Assembly: GCA_947063875.1 (NCBI GenBank)
Contig: CAMSTY010000032.1
Location: forward strand, 1-39,132
Reading direction: 5' to 3'
DNA length: 39,132 nt
From: an uncultured bacterium
GTDB taxonomy: Bacteria; Bacillota; Clostridia; Lachnospirales; Lachnospiraceae
Positions within the stretch are counted from its first letter, which is position 1; the number at the start of each line of letters is the position of its first letter. Shown piece by piece: positions 21,445 to 28,753 of the stretch. The notes beneath the pieces were generated by a model. It searched no databases. It saw only the letters and a list, made by a program, of their open reading frames with translations, and was not told the origin of the DNA. Position numbers and translations under genes: made by a program.

Positions 21445-23271
21445 ATGAGAAAAACGAAAAAATACCGATTGGCCATAGGACTGGTTATTGGGATATTGGC
21501 ATCACAAACTGCCGGTTGTGGACAGAGTGCAGATATATCGCGGACGTCTGCCGGAAGTCCGGCGTCAGCGGAGCAAATAACTGCGGGCCCGGGTGAAAAT
21601 GAAAACAACGGCGCCGGTCAGGTTTCTGAGGCGATCGGGCGTGATGAACAGACAGATGCGAATGGCCGGATAACCGTGACAGCCGTGCTGGGAGAAGGCG
21701 GCGAGAAAACGATTTCTTATGAACCGGAGGATTTGGTAAGCGAATGGGAAGAGGGCGCTGCGGTTTTGATTGAACTGACAGGGGACGGGATCGTGGCAAA
21801 GAATGCCAATGTGGCTGTGTCCGGGCGTACGGCAGTGATAAAACAGGGGGGGATTTATGTAGTATCTGGTCAGATGGAGGAGGGACAGCTGCGCATTGAG
21901 GCAGGAAAAGGGGAGATTGTCCGTTTGATTCTGAACGGAGTAGAATTGTCGAATGGGAATACCTCTCCCATTTATGGGGCGGAAAAGTGTAAGGTGGTGC
22001 TGACGCTGGCTGACGGAACGACAAATATTATCCGGGACGGCAGTGAGTATCGGTTTGAGACGGAAGGGGAAGACGAGCCGGATGCCCCGATTTTCACAAA
22101 AGGGGATCTGACAATCAACGGAACCGGGGAACTGCAGGTCTATGGAAATTATCGAAGCGGAATCCGCAGCAAGGATAATCTGAAGGTAATATCAGGAAGG
22201 ATTGCCATTGAGGCGATGGATGATGGACTCAAGGGCAGGGATTCGGTGATTATCCGGAATGGCACGCTAAAGATTCAGGCGGTGAAGGATGGAATCAAAT
22301 CGAATCAGGATGAAGATCCGAAGAAAGGCTTTATCTGGATTGACGGCGGCGAGATTAGCATTGCAGCAAAGGATGACGGCATCCAGGCGGAGACGGCGCT
22401 GATTGTCTGCGGCGGGAATATCCAGGTAACGGAGAGCCAGGAAGGGCTGGCCGGGAAGACGGTGGATATTCTGGGAGGAGTGGTGAAAGCGGTCACAGAA
22501 GACGATGGGATCAACGCGGCAATCTCCGTGGATACCGAACAGGAAAAAATGGAGAACCAGGAGGGGGTATATATCCGGATTGCCGGCGGGGAGATCTGGC
22601 TGAACGCAAAAGCGGATGGCATAGATTCCAACGGGGATCTGTATCTGGAAGGCGGGGGCCTGTATTTAAGCGGCCCGGTGAGCCGCGGAGACGGAATCTT
22701 TGACTATAATGGAAAGGCATCGATTACGGGTGGGACTGTATTTGCGGCAGGAAGTTCCGGAATGATGCAGAGCTTTGGAGAGGACTCTGCCTCCAATTAT
22801 CTGGTGATACATTGGGAAGAGAGCCAGGAAGCAGGAAGCCGGGTCCAATTGTCAGATGGGTCAGGTTCGGTACTGGGAGAATATGCGCCGGAGAAAGAAT
22901 TTGATACCATGATTATCTCGGTTCCCGGGATGGAAGAAGGAAATGTGTACTATGTGAAAGCCGGAGAAAAAGAGGAAAACACAATTGAGATCACTGTGAC
23001 AGGGCGGGAGACGGTTTATGGGACTTCTGCCGGCCGGGGAATGGGAGGCCATGGGCCTGTAGGCAGGGGAGGGGGATTTGGAGAAAGACGTCAGGGAAGC
23101 GGTGCACCTCCGGAACTGCCGGAGGGCGCTGAAAGAGGCGCTCAGAAAGAAGGCCGCCCGGAACTGCCGGAGGGCGCTGAAAGAGAAGGCCGCCCGGAAT
23201 TGCCGGAGGGCGAGGAGCCGTCAAATGGCCGCAGAAGCACTCCTCCCAGTGAGTCTACATCTTCTTCCTGA
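21445..23271 (+). CDS. carbohydrate-binding lipoprotein, Cthe_2159 (DUF4353) type
   Basis: 608 residues from the ATG at 21445, placed five bases after GGAGG (the ATG at 21433 contains that ribosome site and is rejected). A lipobox SQTAGC ends the signal peptide. After a low-complexity linker, about residues 120-500 form parallel beta-helix rungs with repeated Asp-rich turns: LTINGTGELQVYGNYRSGIRSKD, GRIAIEAMDDGLKGRDSV, LKIQAVKDGIKSNQDED, GEISIAAKDDGIQAETAL, VKAVTEDDGINAA, IWLNAKADGIDSNGDLY. This matches the calcium-binding cellulose/pectin-binding Cthe_2159 family. The C-terminal some 60 residues are Gly-rich and contain RPELPEGAE repeats. Its last 130 bp overlap the convergent ABC ATPase gene. 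Confidence 0.87.
   Translation: MRKTKKYRLAIGLVIGILASQTAGCGQSADISRTSAGSPASAEQITAGPGENENNGAGQVSEAIGRDEQTDANGRITVTAVLGEGGEKTISYEPEDLVSEWEEGAAVLIELTGDGIVAKNANVAVSGRTAVIKQGGIYVVSGQMEEGQLRIEAGKGEIVRLILNGVELSNGNTSPIYGAEKCKVVLTLADGTTNIIRDGSEYRFETEGEDEPDAPIFTKGDLTINGTGELQVYGNYRSGIRSKDNLKVISGRIAIEAMDDGLKGRDSVIIRNGTLKIQAVKDGIKSNQDEDPKKGFIWIDGGEISIAAKDDGIQAETALIVCGGNIQVTESQEGLAGKTVDILGGVVKAVTEDDGINAAISVDTEQEKMENQEGVYIRIAGGEIWLNAKADGIDSNGDLYLEGGGLYLSGPVSRGDGIFDYNGKASITGGTVFAAGSSGMMQSFGEDSASNYLVIHWEESQEAGSRVQLSDGSGSVLGEYAPEKEFDTMIISVPGMEEGNVYYVKAGEKEENTIEITVTGRETVYGTSAGRGMGGHGPVGRGGGFGERRQGSGAPPELPEGAERGAQKEGRPELPEGAEREGRPELPEGEEPSNGRRSTPPSESTSSS
23107..23217. repeat. in-frame tandem repeat at the gene overlap
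   Basis: Three imperfect copies of a 36-bp-type unit (core CCGGAACTGCCGGAGGGC): 23110-23136 plus spacer, 23152-23187 and 23188-23217. On the plus strand they encode RPELPEGAE-type repeats, and on the minus strand (from 23142) a Ser/Gly/Pro tail of the ABC ATPase. Confidence 0.85.
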
Positions 23272-23810
23272 TGGGTGGCTACAATCAGGAGACGCCCGGC
23301 TGTTTTTTCCTTAACATAGTCAATCACCTGCTGACGGGTGGCATCATCCAATCCGGTGAAGGGTTCATCCATCAGGATTCCGCAGGAGGGTGCAAGCAGG
23401 CTGCGGACAATGGCAACCCTGCGTTTCATGCCGCCGCTGAGAGTGGAGACCGGACGGGTGAGGGATTCTGAGGGAAGCAGGCGGCAAAGTTCCTCTGCGA
23501 TCTGGCGCCGGCTCAGGATTTTGCCGGCGGCAAGCCGTACGTTGTCAATAGGAGTGAAGGATTCGCAGAGCCGGTTTTCCTGAAAGACCGCAGTAAGGCC
23601 ATAGCCGGGGGACGGTTCCAGAGAGAAGGAGCCATGATCCGGCTGTTCCAGTCCCAGCAGGATACGGAACAGGGTGGTTTTGCCAATGCCGGAGGCGCCC
23701 ATCAGGCAGTAGACACAGCCGGAATCCAGGGTGAGATTCAGGTCCTGCCATACGGACATTTCCCCATAGGCTTTAGAAAGGCTGCGGATTATAAGCTGAA
23801 ACGGAAGCAT
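23142..23810 (-). CDS. ABC importer ATPase (SsuB/TauB type)
   Basis: 222 residues; energises the neighbouring permease in the cytoplasm. Motifs: Walker A GASGIGKTT (about 38-46), Q-loop VFQENRL (about 75-81), signature LSGGMKRR (about 123-130), Walker B GILMDEPF (about 144-151), H-loop VATHQEED. The AGGAG site is seven bases before the ATG. It is last in a permease-ATPase order and overlaps the permease by 22 bp. The domain itself ends near LGGVLLRPFDG; the last 25 or so residues (SSPSGNSGRPSLSAPSGSSGRPSF) are read from the antisense side of the plus-strand gene's tandem repeat and look like an accidental extension. Substrate not determinable from the ATPase. Confidence 0.87.
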   Translation of the reverse strand: MLPFQLIIRSLSKAYGEMSVWQDLNLTLDSGCVYCLMGASGIGKTTLFRILLGLEQPDHGSFSLEPSPGYGLTAVFQENRLCESFTPIDNVRLAAGKILSRRQIAEELCRLLPSESLTRPVSTLSGGMKRRVAIVRSLLAPSCGILMDEPFTGLDDATRQQVIDYVKEKTAGRLLIVATHQEEDVDSLGGVLLRPFDGSSPSGNSGRPSLSAPSGSSGRPSF

Positions 23811-24547
23811 AGACGGACTCCTCTCTCCAATAGCATCAGAAACAGTTTTTCAAACAAGGCGCTGACCGCAATGATTACGATGGTCCAGGCAAACAGATCT
23901 GCAGTGCTTAGGTAAATCTTGGACATATATAGCTTCTCGCCTATTGTGTGAGAAGGGACACCGATAACCTCGGCAGCGATTCCCGATTTCCAACTCATGC
24001 CCAGAGCGATGCGGCAGCCGCCGATCAGATGAGGGAGAAGCGCCGGAAGGTAGATGCAGCGAATCCGCTCTGCCAATGGGACGGAGAAGACCTGAGCCAT
24101 TTCCAGAAGCTTTCGGTCCGTGCTTTTCAGTCCGGTGAGGGTATTGACATAGAGGATGGGAAAGACCACCAGAAAGGAGATCAGGACAGACAGGTTGCCG
24201 GAACCGATCCAGATCAATGCCAGAATGACAAAGGCGGCTACCGGCACGGATTTCATCAACAGAACCATTGGCTCCAGAAATTCCCGAAAAAGGGGAAAAC
24301 GGTATGCCAGGCTCCCGGCCGTCACTCCGCAGAGAAATGCCGCCAGAAATCCCAGGCTGATTTTTCCAAAAGAGCTGCCCACCGACAGCCAGAAGCCGGG
24401 GGTGGGCAGCAGGGAGCCGAGGGCCAAAAGTACGTCACAGGGCCCCACAAGCACGATGGAATTGTGAATCAATTCTGCAAGGATCTGCCACAGGGCGGTC
24501 CAGAAAAGAAAAATTCCGATTTTCCGGAAGGAAAAGGCTTGAAACAT
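23789..24547 (-). CDS. ABC importer permease (SsuC/TauC type)
   Basis: 252 residues with six predicted membrane helices. The cytoplasmic coupling segment is LEMAQVFSVPLAERIRCIYLPALLPHLIGGCRIALGMSWKSGIAAEVIG (about 148-196), the EAA-type loop where the ATPase docks. MSWKSGIAAEVIG followed by IGEKLYMSKIYLST is typical of the nitrate/sulfonate/taurine permease branch. AAGGA precedes the ATG. It lies 12 bp after the binding-protein gene and overlaps the ATPase gene by 22 bp, so the three form one unit. Confidence 0.88.
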   Translation of the reverse strand: MFQAFSFRKIGIFLFWTALWQILAELIHNSIVLVGPCDVLLALGSLLPTPGFWLSVGSSFGKISLGFLAAFLCGVTAGSLAYRFPLFREFLEPMVLLMKSVPVAAFVILALIWIGSGNLSVLISFLVVFPILYVNTLTGLKSTDRKLLEMAQVFSVPLAERIRCIYLPALLPHLIGGCRIALGMSWKSGIAAEVIGVPSHTIGEKLYMSKIYLSTADLFAWTIVIIAVSALFEKLFLMLLERGVRLCFRFSL

Positions 24548-24559
24548 GGGGGTTCCTTT

Positions 24560-25672
24560 CTACTCGCAGAAATAAAAGTTATCTTCTGGCAGCTTGCCAC
24601 CGACAGAAGCGGGATCTTGCTCATACAGTACCTGCAGGTAGCCGCTTAAGGCCGATTTCATTTCTTCTCCTGTCAGGCAGGTGATATTGCAGTAGGGAAG
24701 CGCCTTTTTGGCCACGGGGGCTTTTTCGATAATCCCCAGGGCGGCAGTCAATTCGGCGGCTGCATCCGGATTGGAATTTGTAAATTCTGCGGAGGTCTGA
24801 TGTTCCGCCAGGAAAAGAGCCACGGCGTTGGGGTTCTCATCCAGGAAGGGGCGGCGTACAATCGTGACGCCGGTCACCAGGCGACTGCCGCTGCCATCCT
24901 GTACCTTTTCCCATTCCTCTGTCAGGTCCAACACGATTTTCAGGGCCTCATTCTGGGCGCAGGCCGCCGTCACAAAGGGCTGGGGAAGCAGGCCGATGGC
25001 ATCTGGCTGTTCCTTTAAAAGGGCGGCAACTTCAGCTGGCTCGGATTTGAATTCCAGAGTCAGGTCACTGTCGGACAGGCCATTTTGGGACAAAAGATAA
25101 CGGAAAACATAATCCGGGGTGGTGCCCTTACCGGTCATATAGATGGTCTTGCCTCTCAGATCCCCGATGCTTTGAATGGAATCATCAGAAGCCACAATAT
25201 CCAAAACCCCCAGGGTGTTGATATCGATTACTGCGATATTGCCCTGGGTTTTATTGTATAATACGCCTGCCACATTGGCGGGAACCAGGGCGATGTCCAG
25301 ATCTTCGGCAGCCACCTTGGCCAACAGCTCATCGGCAGCGGTGACCATGGTAAATTCATATTGGTTGCCGGCTTCCCCCCTTTCGGAGAGATCCATCAGA
25401 TGAACCAGTCCGATAGAGGTGGGGCCCTTCAAAGAGCCAACCCGGAGGGTCACATCCTCAGGAACTATCGAGGCATCTGTTTCCGCAAAAGCAGCAGCTT
25501 CCGTAAAAGCGGCAGCCACCTTGGTCAACAGCTCATCGGCAGCTGTGGATTCTTCAGCAGAAGATCCGGCGGCCTCTGGGGTAGCGGAACCTTCCAACCC
25601 CTGACTGCCAAAGCAGCCGGTCAAAATCCCGGCCATAGCCAGAATTCCCAGAATAAAACCTGTTTTTTTCAT
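24560..25672 (-). CDS. ABC importer substrate-binding lipoprotein (NMT1/SsuA-like)
   Basis: 370 residues from the ATG at 25672; an in-frame ATG at 25705 overlaps the upstream gene and adds a charged segment before the signal peptide, so it is rejected. Lipobox ILTGC. An Ala/Glu-rich linker (about 22-60) is followed by a periplasmic-binding fold beginning VTLRVGSLKGPTSIGLVHLMD (about 62-82) and DIALVPANVAGVLYNKTQGNIAVID (about 116-140), TIYMTGKGTTPDYVFRYLL and IGLLPQPFVTAAC. The order resembles the NMT1/THI5-SsuA group; the ligand is not predictable (sulfonate, nitrate-type anion, thiamine precursor or other). The linker contains a copy of the segment TAADELL-KVAA that also occurs in the core fold. 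Six bp after the MBL-hydrolase gene. Confidence 0.84.
   Translation of the reverse strand: MKKTGFILGILAMAGILTGCFGSQGLEGSATPEAAGSSAEESTAADELLTKVAAAFTEAAAFAETDASIVPEDVTLRVGSLKGPTSIGLVHLMDLSERGEAGNQYEFTMVTAADELLAKVAAEDLDIALVPANVAGVLYNKTQGNIAVIDINTLGVLDIVASDDSIQSIGDLRGKTIYMTGKGTTPDYVFRYLLSQNGLSDSDLTLEFKSEPAEVAALLKEQPDAIGLLPQPFVTAACAQNEALKIVLDLTEEWEKVQDGSGSRLVTGVTIVRRPFLDENPNAVALFLAEHQTSAEFTNSNPDAAAELTAALGIIEKAPVAKKALPYCNITCLTGEEMKSALSGYLQVLYEQDPASVGGKLPEDNFYFCE
25308..25548. repeat. direct repeat inside the substrate-binding-protein gene
   Basis: About 36 bp at 25308-25343 and again at 25512-25547, differing at two positions, with copies about 204 bp apart. The repeat encodes TAADELL(A/T)KVAA in both places: once in the folded domain and once in the N-terminal linker. 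Confidence 0.85.
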
Positions 25673-25677
25673 AATAC

Positions 25678-26718
25678 TCAATCCTCTCTTTCTGCGATTC
25701 TCCAAAAAAGGATCTCATCCTCCCAGGTCCGGGCAATCTCCCCTTTGTCATACAAATATTCCAGGCAGGAGAAGGTCTTGGAAATGATCATCTTGGTCTG
25801 CATCAGATCCTTCCACCCATATTCATCCTCAGCGCCATAGGCCAGGAAGGCAATTTCCCGGGTGGTCATGGCCCGGTCAGCTGACCGTACAATCTCCCGG
25901 ATGGTATCCAGCTTTTTGCGGTAGGCAGCCAGAATCCCGGCGGGAACCGTGCCGTTGCAGCGATAAGGGCGATTGTGGGAGGGATGGATCGTGTATCCGG
26001 CATAAAGCTTTTGGAATTCCTCCAGGGAATTGAAATAATAGTCCAGAAGATGCTCATCCGGATAAGCAGTGGCAACAATCGGGACAATGCCGTCAATCAG
26101 CTGGTCAGCGGGGAATACCAGCCGGTGCTCTTCATCCACCAGTCCCATTTGCCCGAAGGTATGGCCTTTTAGGTGGATAGCCTTCAGGTGATAGTTGCCA
26201 TAGCGGAACATCATACCCTCTGTGATGGAGACATAGCGGTAATTTTTGATCTCATTAAACATAGAATCCCGGGTTTCCTGCTGGATGAGCCGGTTCAGTT
26301 CCATAAAACGGTTCCAGAGGACCGGAGTACGTTTTTGCGTGACTCCAACCGTAGCCAGGACATGGACCTGTTCTTCCAAGGCCTGAGGGTTGTTGTTGTA
26401 ATACAGGCAGTCATAAGCATGGCGGTCTTCTTCCGGATTCATAAAGATCCGGGCGCCCCGGTCTGCATAGAAGTTGGCAAGACCGGTATGGTCATGGTGC
26501 TTATGGGTCAGGAAAATATCCAGATCGTCATAACGAATCCGGTGCTTTACCAGCAGATTATCCATAATTTTTTTATTTTCTGCTGTCCGAAAGCCAGTAT
26601 CAATCATCAGGCTTCGGCAGCTGTCATTACCAGGAAACAGAAAAATGTTGATCAGGCTGGACTGCCTAGCGCCATTGGAGAGCTGAATCTGGAATAATCC
26701 GGGATAAATTTCGGTCAT
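25678..26718 (-). CDS. metallo-beta-lactamase-fold hydrolase with C-terminal helical domain
   Basis: 346 residues. The metal site is THKHHDHTGLANFY (H-x-H-x-D-H, about 70-83), with HLKGHTFGQMGLVD (about 184-197) and PADQLIDG (about 204-211) supplying the other ligands, and a late HPSHNRPYR (about 244-252). The C-terminal about 85 residues (REIVRSADRAMTTREIAFLAYG, TFSCLEYLYDKGEI) look like the winged-helix-type domain of LACTB2-like hydrolases. A GGAGG site lies somewhat far (13 bases) from the ATG. It is the first gene of the minus-strand unit with the ABC importer, so it may act on the imported compound; this is inference. Confidence 0.8.
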   Translation of the reverse strand: MTEIYPGLFQIQLSNGARQSSLINIFLFPGNDSCRSLMIDTGFRTAENKKIMDNLLVKHRIRYDDLDIFLTHKHHDHTGLANFYADRGARIFMNPEEDRHAYDCLYYNNNPQALEEQVHVLATVGVTQKRTPVLWNRFMELNRLIQQETRDSMFNEIKNYRYVSITEGMMFRYGNYHLKAIHLKGHTFGQMGLVDEEHRLVFPADQLIDGIVPIVATAYPDEHLLDYYFNSLEEFQKLYAGYTIHPSHNRPYRCNGTVPAGILAAYRKKLDTIREIVRSADRAMTTREIAFLAYGAEDEYGWKDLMQTKMIISKTFSCLEYLYDKGEIARTWEDEILFWRIAERED

Positions 26719-26821
26719 GGTTGTTATTTCGCCTCCTTAGAGTGGCAACGGCTGCTTTTGGGAAAACAGGCGCATATAAGTTAGGGTATGGTTGAACATG
26801 CAGGTTTTGCAGTTCGTTACG

Positions 26822-26850
26822 ATTATAGCAGTTTTTTGATGAGAAGTAAA
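26822..26850 (-). promoter_or_regulatory. promoter of the MBL-hydrolase/ABC importer operon
   Basis: On the minus strand TTTACT (26850-26845), 17 bp, TATAAT (26827-26822), directly after the EamA gene stop. It leaves a leader of about 100 nt in which I recognise no known riboswitch. Confidence 0.6.
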
Positions 26851-26862
26851 ATAATATTTCTC

Positions 26863-27756
26863 TCAATTCCCGGTGCAGGGTTTTAACTGTAATCCAATCA
26901 ACCCCAGAATAAACGTGGCGGTTCCTCCGATGATGTAGATACTGATTCGCTCATGGAAAAACAGCACCCCCCAGAGAATTGCAAAAATTGCCATCGTGCT
27001 CTGGACAATCGGCACCATATAAAAAGGGACCAGAAGGATTGCGCGGGCGTTGAGATAAAAGCCGATTCCGGTAATAAAGCCAAACATCAGGATTCCTGCG
27101 AGACAGCCAAGGCCTGGCCGAATGCCAACCAGGTCCCCGCCTGCGATGCCGGGAATCAGCGGCGTGAATGCCAGCAGCGCAGATACCGCGAAAATGGATA
27201 AATTGCTGTCAATAATTTCCATGCGGTCGGCGATCATCTTTTGTGAGAGGACATGGCAGCCGGCACAGAAGCCAGAGAGGATGAATAGTCCGGTCAGCAG
27301 AATGTTGTCCTGAAAAAAGGTTTCCAGGGACCGCCCGTTCCAGGAGATACATAAGACCCCCGTCATACACAAAAAGATGCAGAAAAGCTTTCGGGGAGGC
27401 AGCTTTTCTTTGAACAAAAGTACACTGGACAGGGTGAGAAAGACGGTCTGGGCAGGCTGGGTCACGATATTGCCATAGGAGGGACCATGGGAGAGGGCGT
27501 AGTTTTCTGTCAGATAAGCCACCCATTTTGAAACAGCGCCGAAAAGGACCCATCCGGCTGCCAGGCGTGCTGTGACGAAAAAATCCTGACGAAAACGCTG
27601 ACGTTTGATCGTCTTCAGCAGCAGAAGAAAAAACACCCCCACGGCGAAGCGGAAAAAGGTGATGTAAGCCGGGCCAAAATATGGGCTGATCAGTTTTACA
27701 CAGGTTCCTCCGAAGCTGAACATCAATGCAACGCATAAAAGGTAGACATATCCCAT
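26863..27756 (-). CDS. EamA/DMT-family transporter
   Basis: 297 residues with ten predicted membrane helices in two five-helix EamA repeats (about 5-140 and 150-290). Typical segments are FSFGGTCVKLISPYFGPAYITFFRFAVGVFFLLLL at the start, YGNIVTQPAQTVFLTLSSVLLFKEKLPPRKLFCIFLCMTGVLCI at the end of repeat 1, and VPIVQSTMAIFAILWGVLFFHERISIYIIGGTATFILGLIGL at the end of repeat 2. DMT carriers export or import small metabolites; the substrate cannot be read. AGAGG lies nine bases before the ATG. It has its own promoter and is separated from the ABC operon by that operon's promoter. Confidence 0.88.
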   Translation of the reverse strand: MGYVYLLCVALMFSFGGTCVKLISPYFGPAYITFFRFAVGVFFLLLLKTIKRQRFRQDFFVTARLAAGWVLFGAVSKWVAYLTENYALSHGPSYGNIVTQPAQTVFLTLSSVLLFKEKLPPRKLFCIFLCMTGVLCISWNGRSLETFFQDNILLTGLFILSGFCAGCHVLSQKMIADRMEIIDSNLSIFAVSALLAFTPLIPGIAGGDLVGIRPGLGCLAGILMFGFITGIGFYLNARAILLVPFYMVPIVQSTMAIFAILWGVLFFHERISIYIIGGTATFILGLIGLQLKPCTGN

Positions 27757-27849
27757 GGAAATTTCCTCTCTTTTCTTGTTTTCGTTAATGTAATTTATGA
27801 CAGTCCCATATATGGAAAAAGTGTTACAGGCGTGAACTGCCTGCGGGAT

Positions 27850-27877
27850 AGTATAGCATATTTTTTCGGTAAATCAA
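27850..27877 (-). promoter_or_regulatory. promoter of the EamA gene
   Basis: On the minus strand TTGATT (27877-27872), 16 bp, TATACT (27855-27850), giving a leader of about 87 nt with a CAGGC/GCCTG hairpin. It is divergent from the TetR promoter. Confidence 0.45.
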
Positions 27878-27935
27878 AATAACTTTTCCCAATTGTGCAG
27901 AAAATGTAAAAATTATAAATTTTTCCTAACCTCTA

Positions 27936-27964
27936 TTGACAAAGTGACAGGGTGTCATTATAAT
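27936..27964 (+). promoter_or_regulatory. promoter of the TetR-RND efflux operon
   Basis: TTGACA (27936-27941), 17 bp, TATAAT (27959-27964): perfect consensus, and therefore expected to need repression (see operators). Confidence 0.9.
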
Positions 27965-28001
27965 GAGTGACAGATTGTCACCAGAAAGTGACAACTTGTC
28001 A
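27945..28001. promoter_or_regulatory. three TGACA-N3-TGTCA operators
   Basis: Perfect inverted repeats at 27945-27957, 27968-27980 and 27989-28001, each TGACA, three variable bases, TGTCA. The first fills the -35/-10 spacer; the other two lie at and after the transcription start. Centres are 23 and 21 bp apart, about two helical turns, so bound dimers would sit on the same face. The likely ligand is the TetR-family protein encoded just downstream (inference). Confidence 0.85.
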
Positions 28002-28067
28002 TAATTCCCAGGAGAGTTCTCAAAAACGGGAAGGATGGGAAGAGGCAGGGGGAGAGGAGGAGAAGTT

Positions 28068-28706
28068 ATGCCAACGGAACGGTTTAACCGGTTGCCTGAG
28101 GCAAAAAGGCAGGCGATACGAGAAGCGGCATTGAAGGAATTTGCCAGAGTGCCTTTTGACAAGGCGTCTATTAACCAGATTATCCGGAACGCAGACATTT
28201 CCCGGGGCAGTTTTTATACATATTTTGTAGATAAGCAGGATATGGTGGAGTTTTTGCTCAGGGACACGTTTGAAGAGATGCAACTGCTTTGTAAAGAGGA
28301 GCTGGATAGAAACGGCGGAGATTATTTTGCCATGGTGGAGGAGCTGTTTGAGTTTTTTACCAAAGAACTTCGCAAGAATCCGGATATGGTGAATATTGCC
28401 CGCAATATCTTCTCTAACAAAGAGAATAATGAACTGATAGGGATGCAGAACTGGCCCTGTCCGGACAATATGGCATCGCCCGGCAGTCCGGCCAGATGGA
28501 TGTACGAGCATCTGGACAGGGAACGTTTCCGCTTTGAGTCGGTGGAGGCTTTTTCGTCTTTGGCGATTCTGGCCATGTCGGCCCTGACAGTCGCTCTGAA
28601 GCAGTATTACGAATATCCACAGAAGCTGGAGAATATCCGTGAAATGTTTAAAAGATCGCTGGATATTTTAAAATACGGGGCATGCAAGACGCCGGAGAAA
28701 TCCTGA
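28068..28706 (+). CDS. TetR-family transcriptional regulator
   Basis: 212 residues from the ATG at 28068, with GGAGGAG about eight bases upstream; an in-frame ATG at 28035 would add a Gly/Arg-only segment made of the purine-rich leader and is rejected. The N-terminal helix-turn-helix (about 10-55: LPEAKRQAIREAALKEFARVPFDKASINQIIRNADISRGSFYTYFVDKQDM) is a classic TetR domain; the all-helical C-terminal part (about 60-200) is a ligand-binding domain of unrecognised specificity. It is the first gene after a consensus promoter overlapped by three identical palindromes, which points to autorepression and control of the efflux genes behind it. Confidence 0.92.
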   Translation: MPTERFNRLPEAKRQAIREAALKEFARVPFDKASINQIIRNADISRGSFYTYFVDKQDMVEFLLRDTFEEMQLLCKEELDRNGGDYFAMVEELFEFFTKELRKNPDMVNIARNIFSNKENNELIGMQNWPCPDNMASPGSPARWMYEHLDRERFRFESVEAFSSLAILAMSALTVALKQYYEYPQKLENIREMFKRSLDILKYGACKTPEKS

Positions 28707-28753
28707 CGGAAAACGGTAAAAAAAGAAGATCAAAGAGGTAAGAGGAGACAGTA

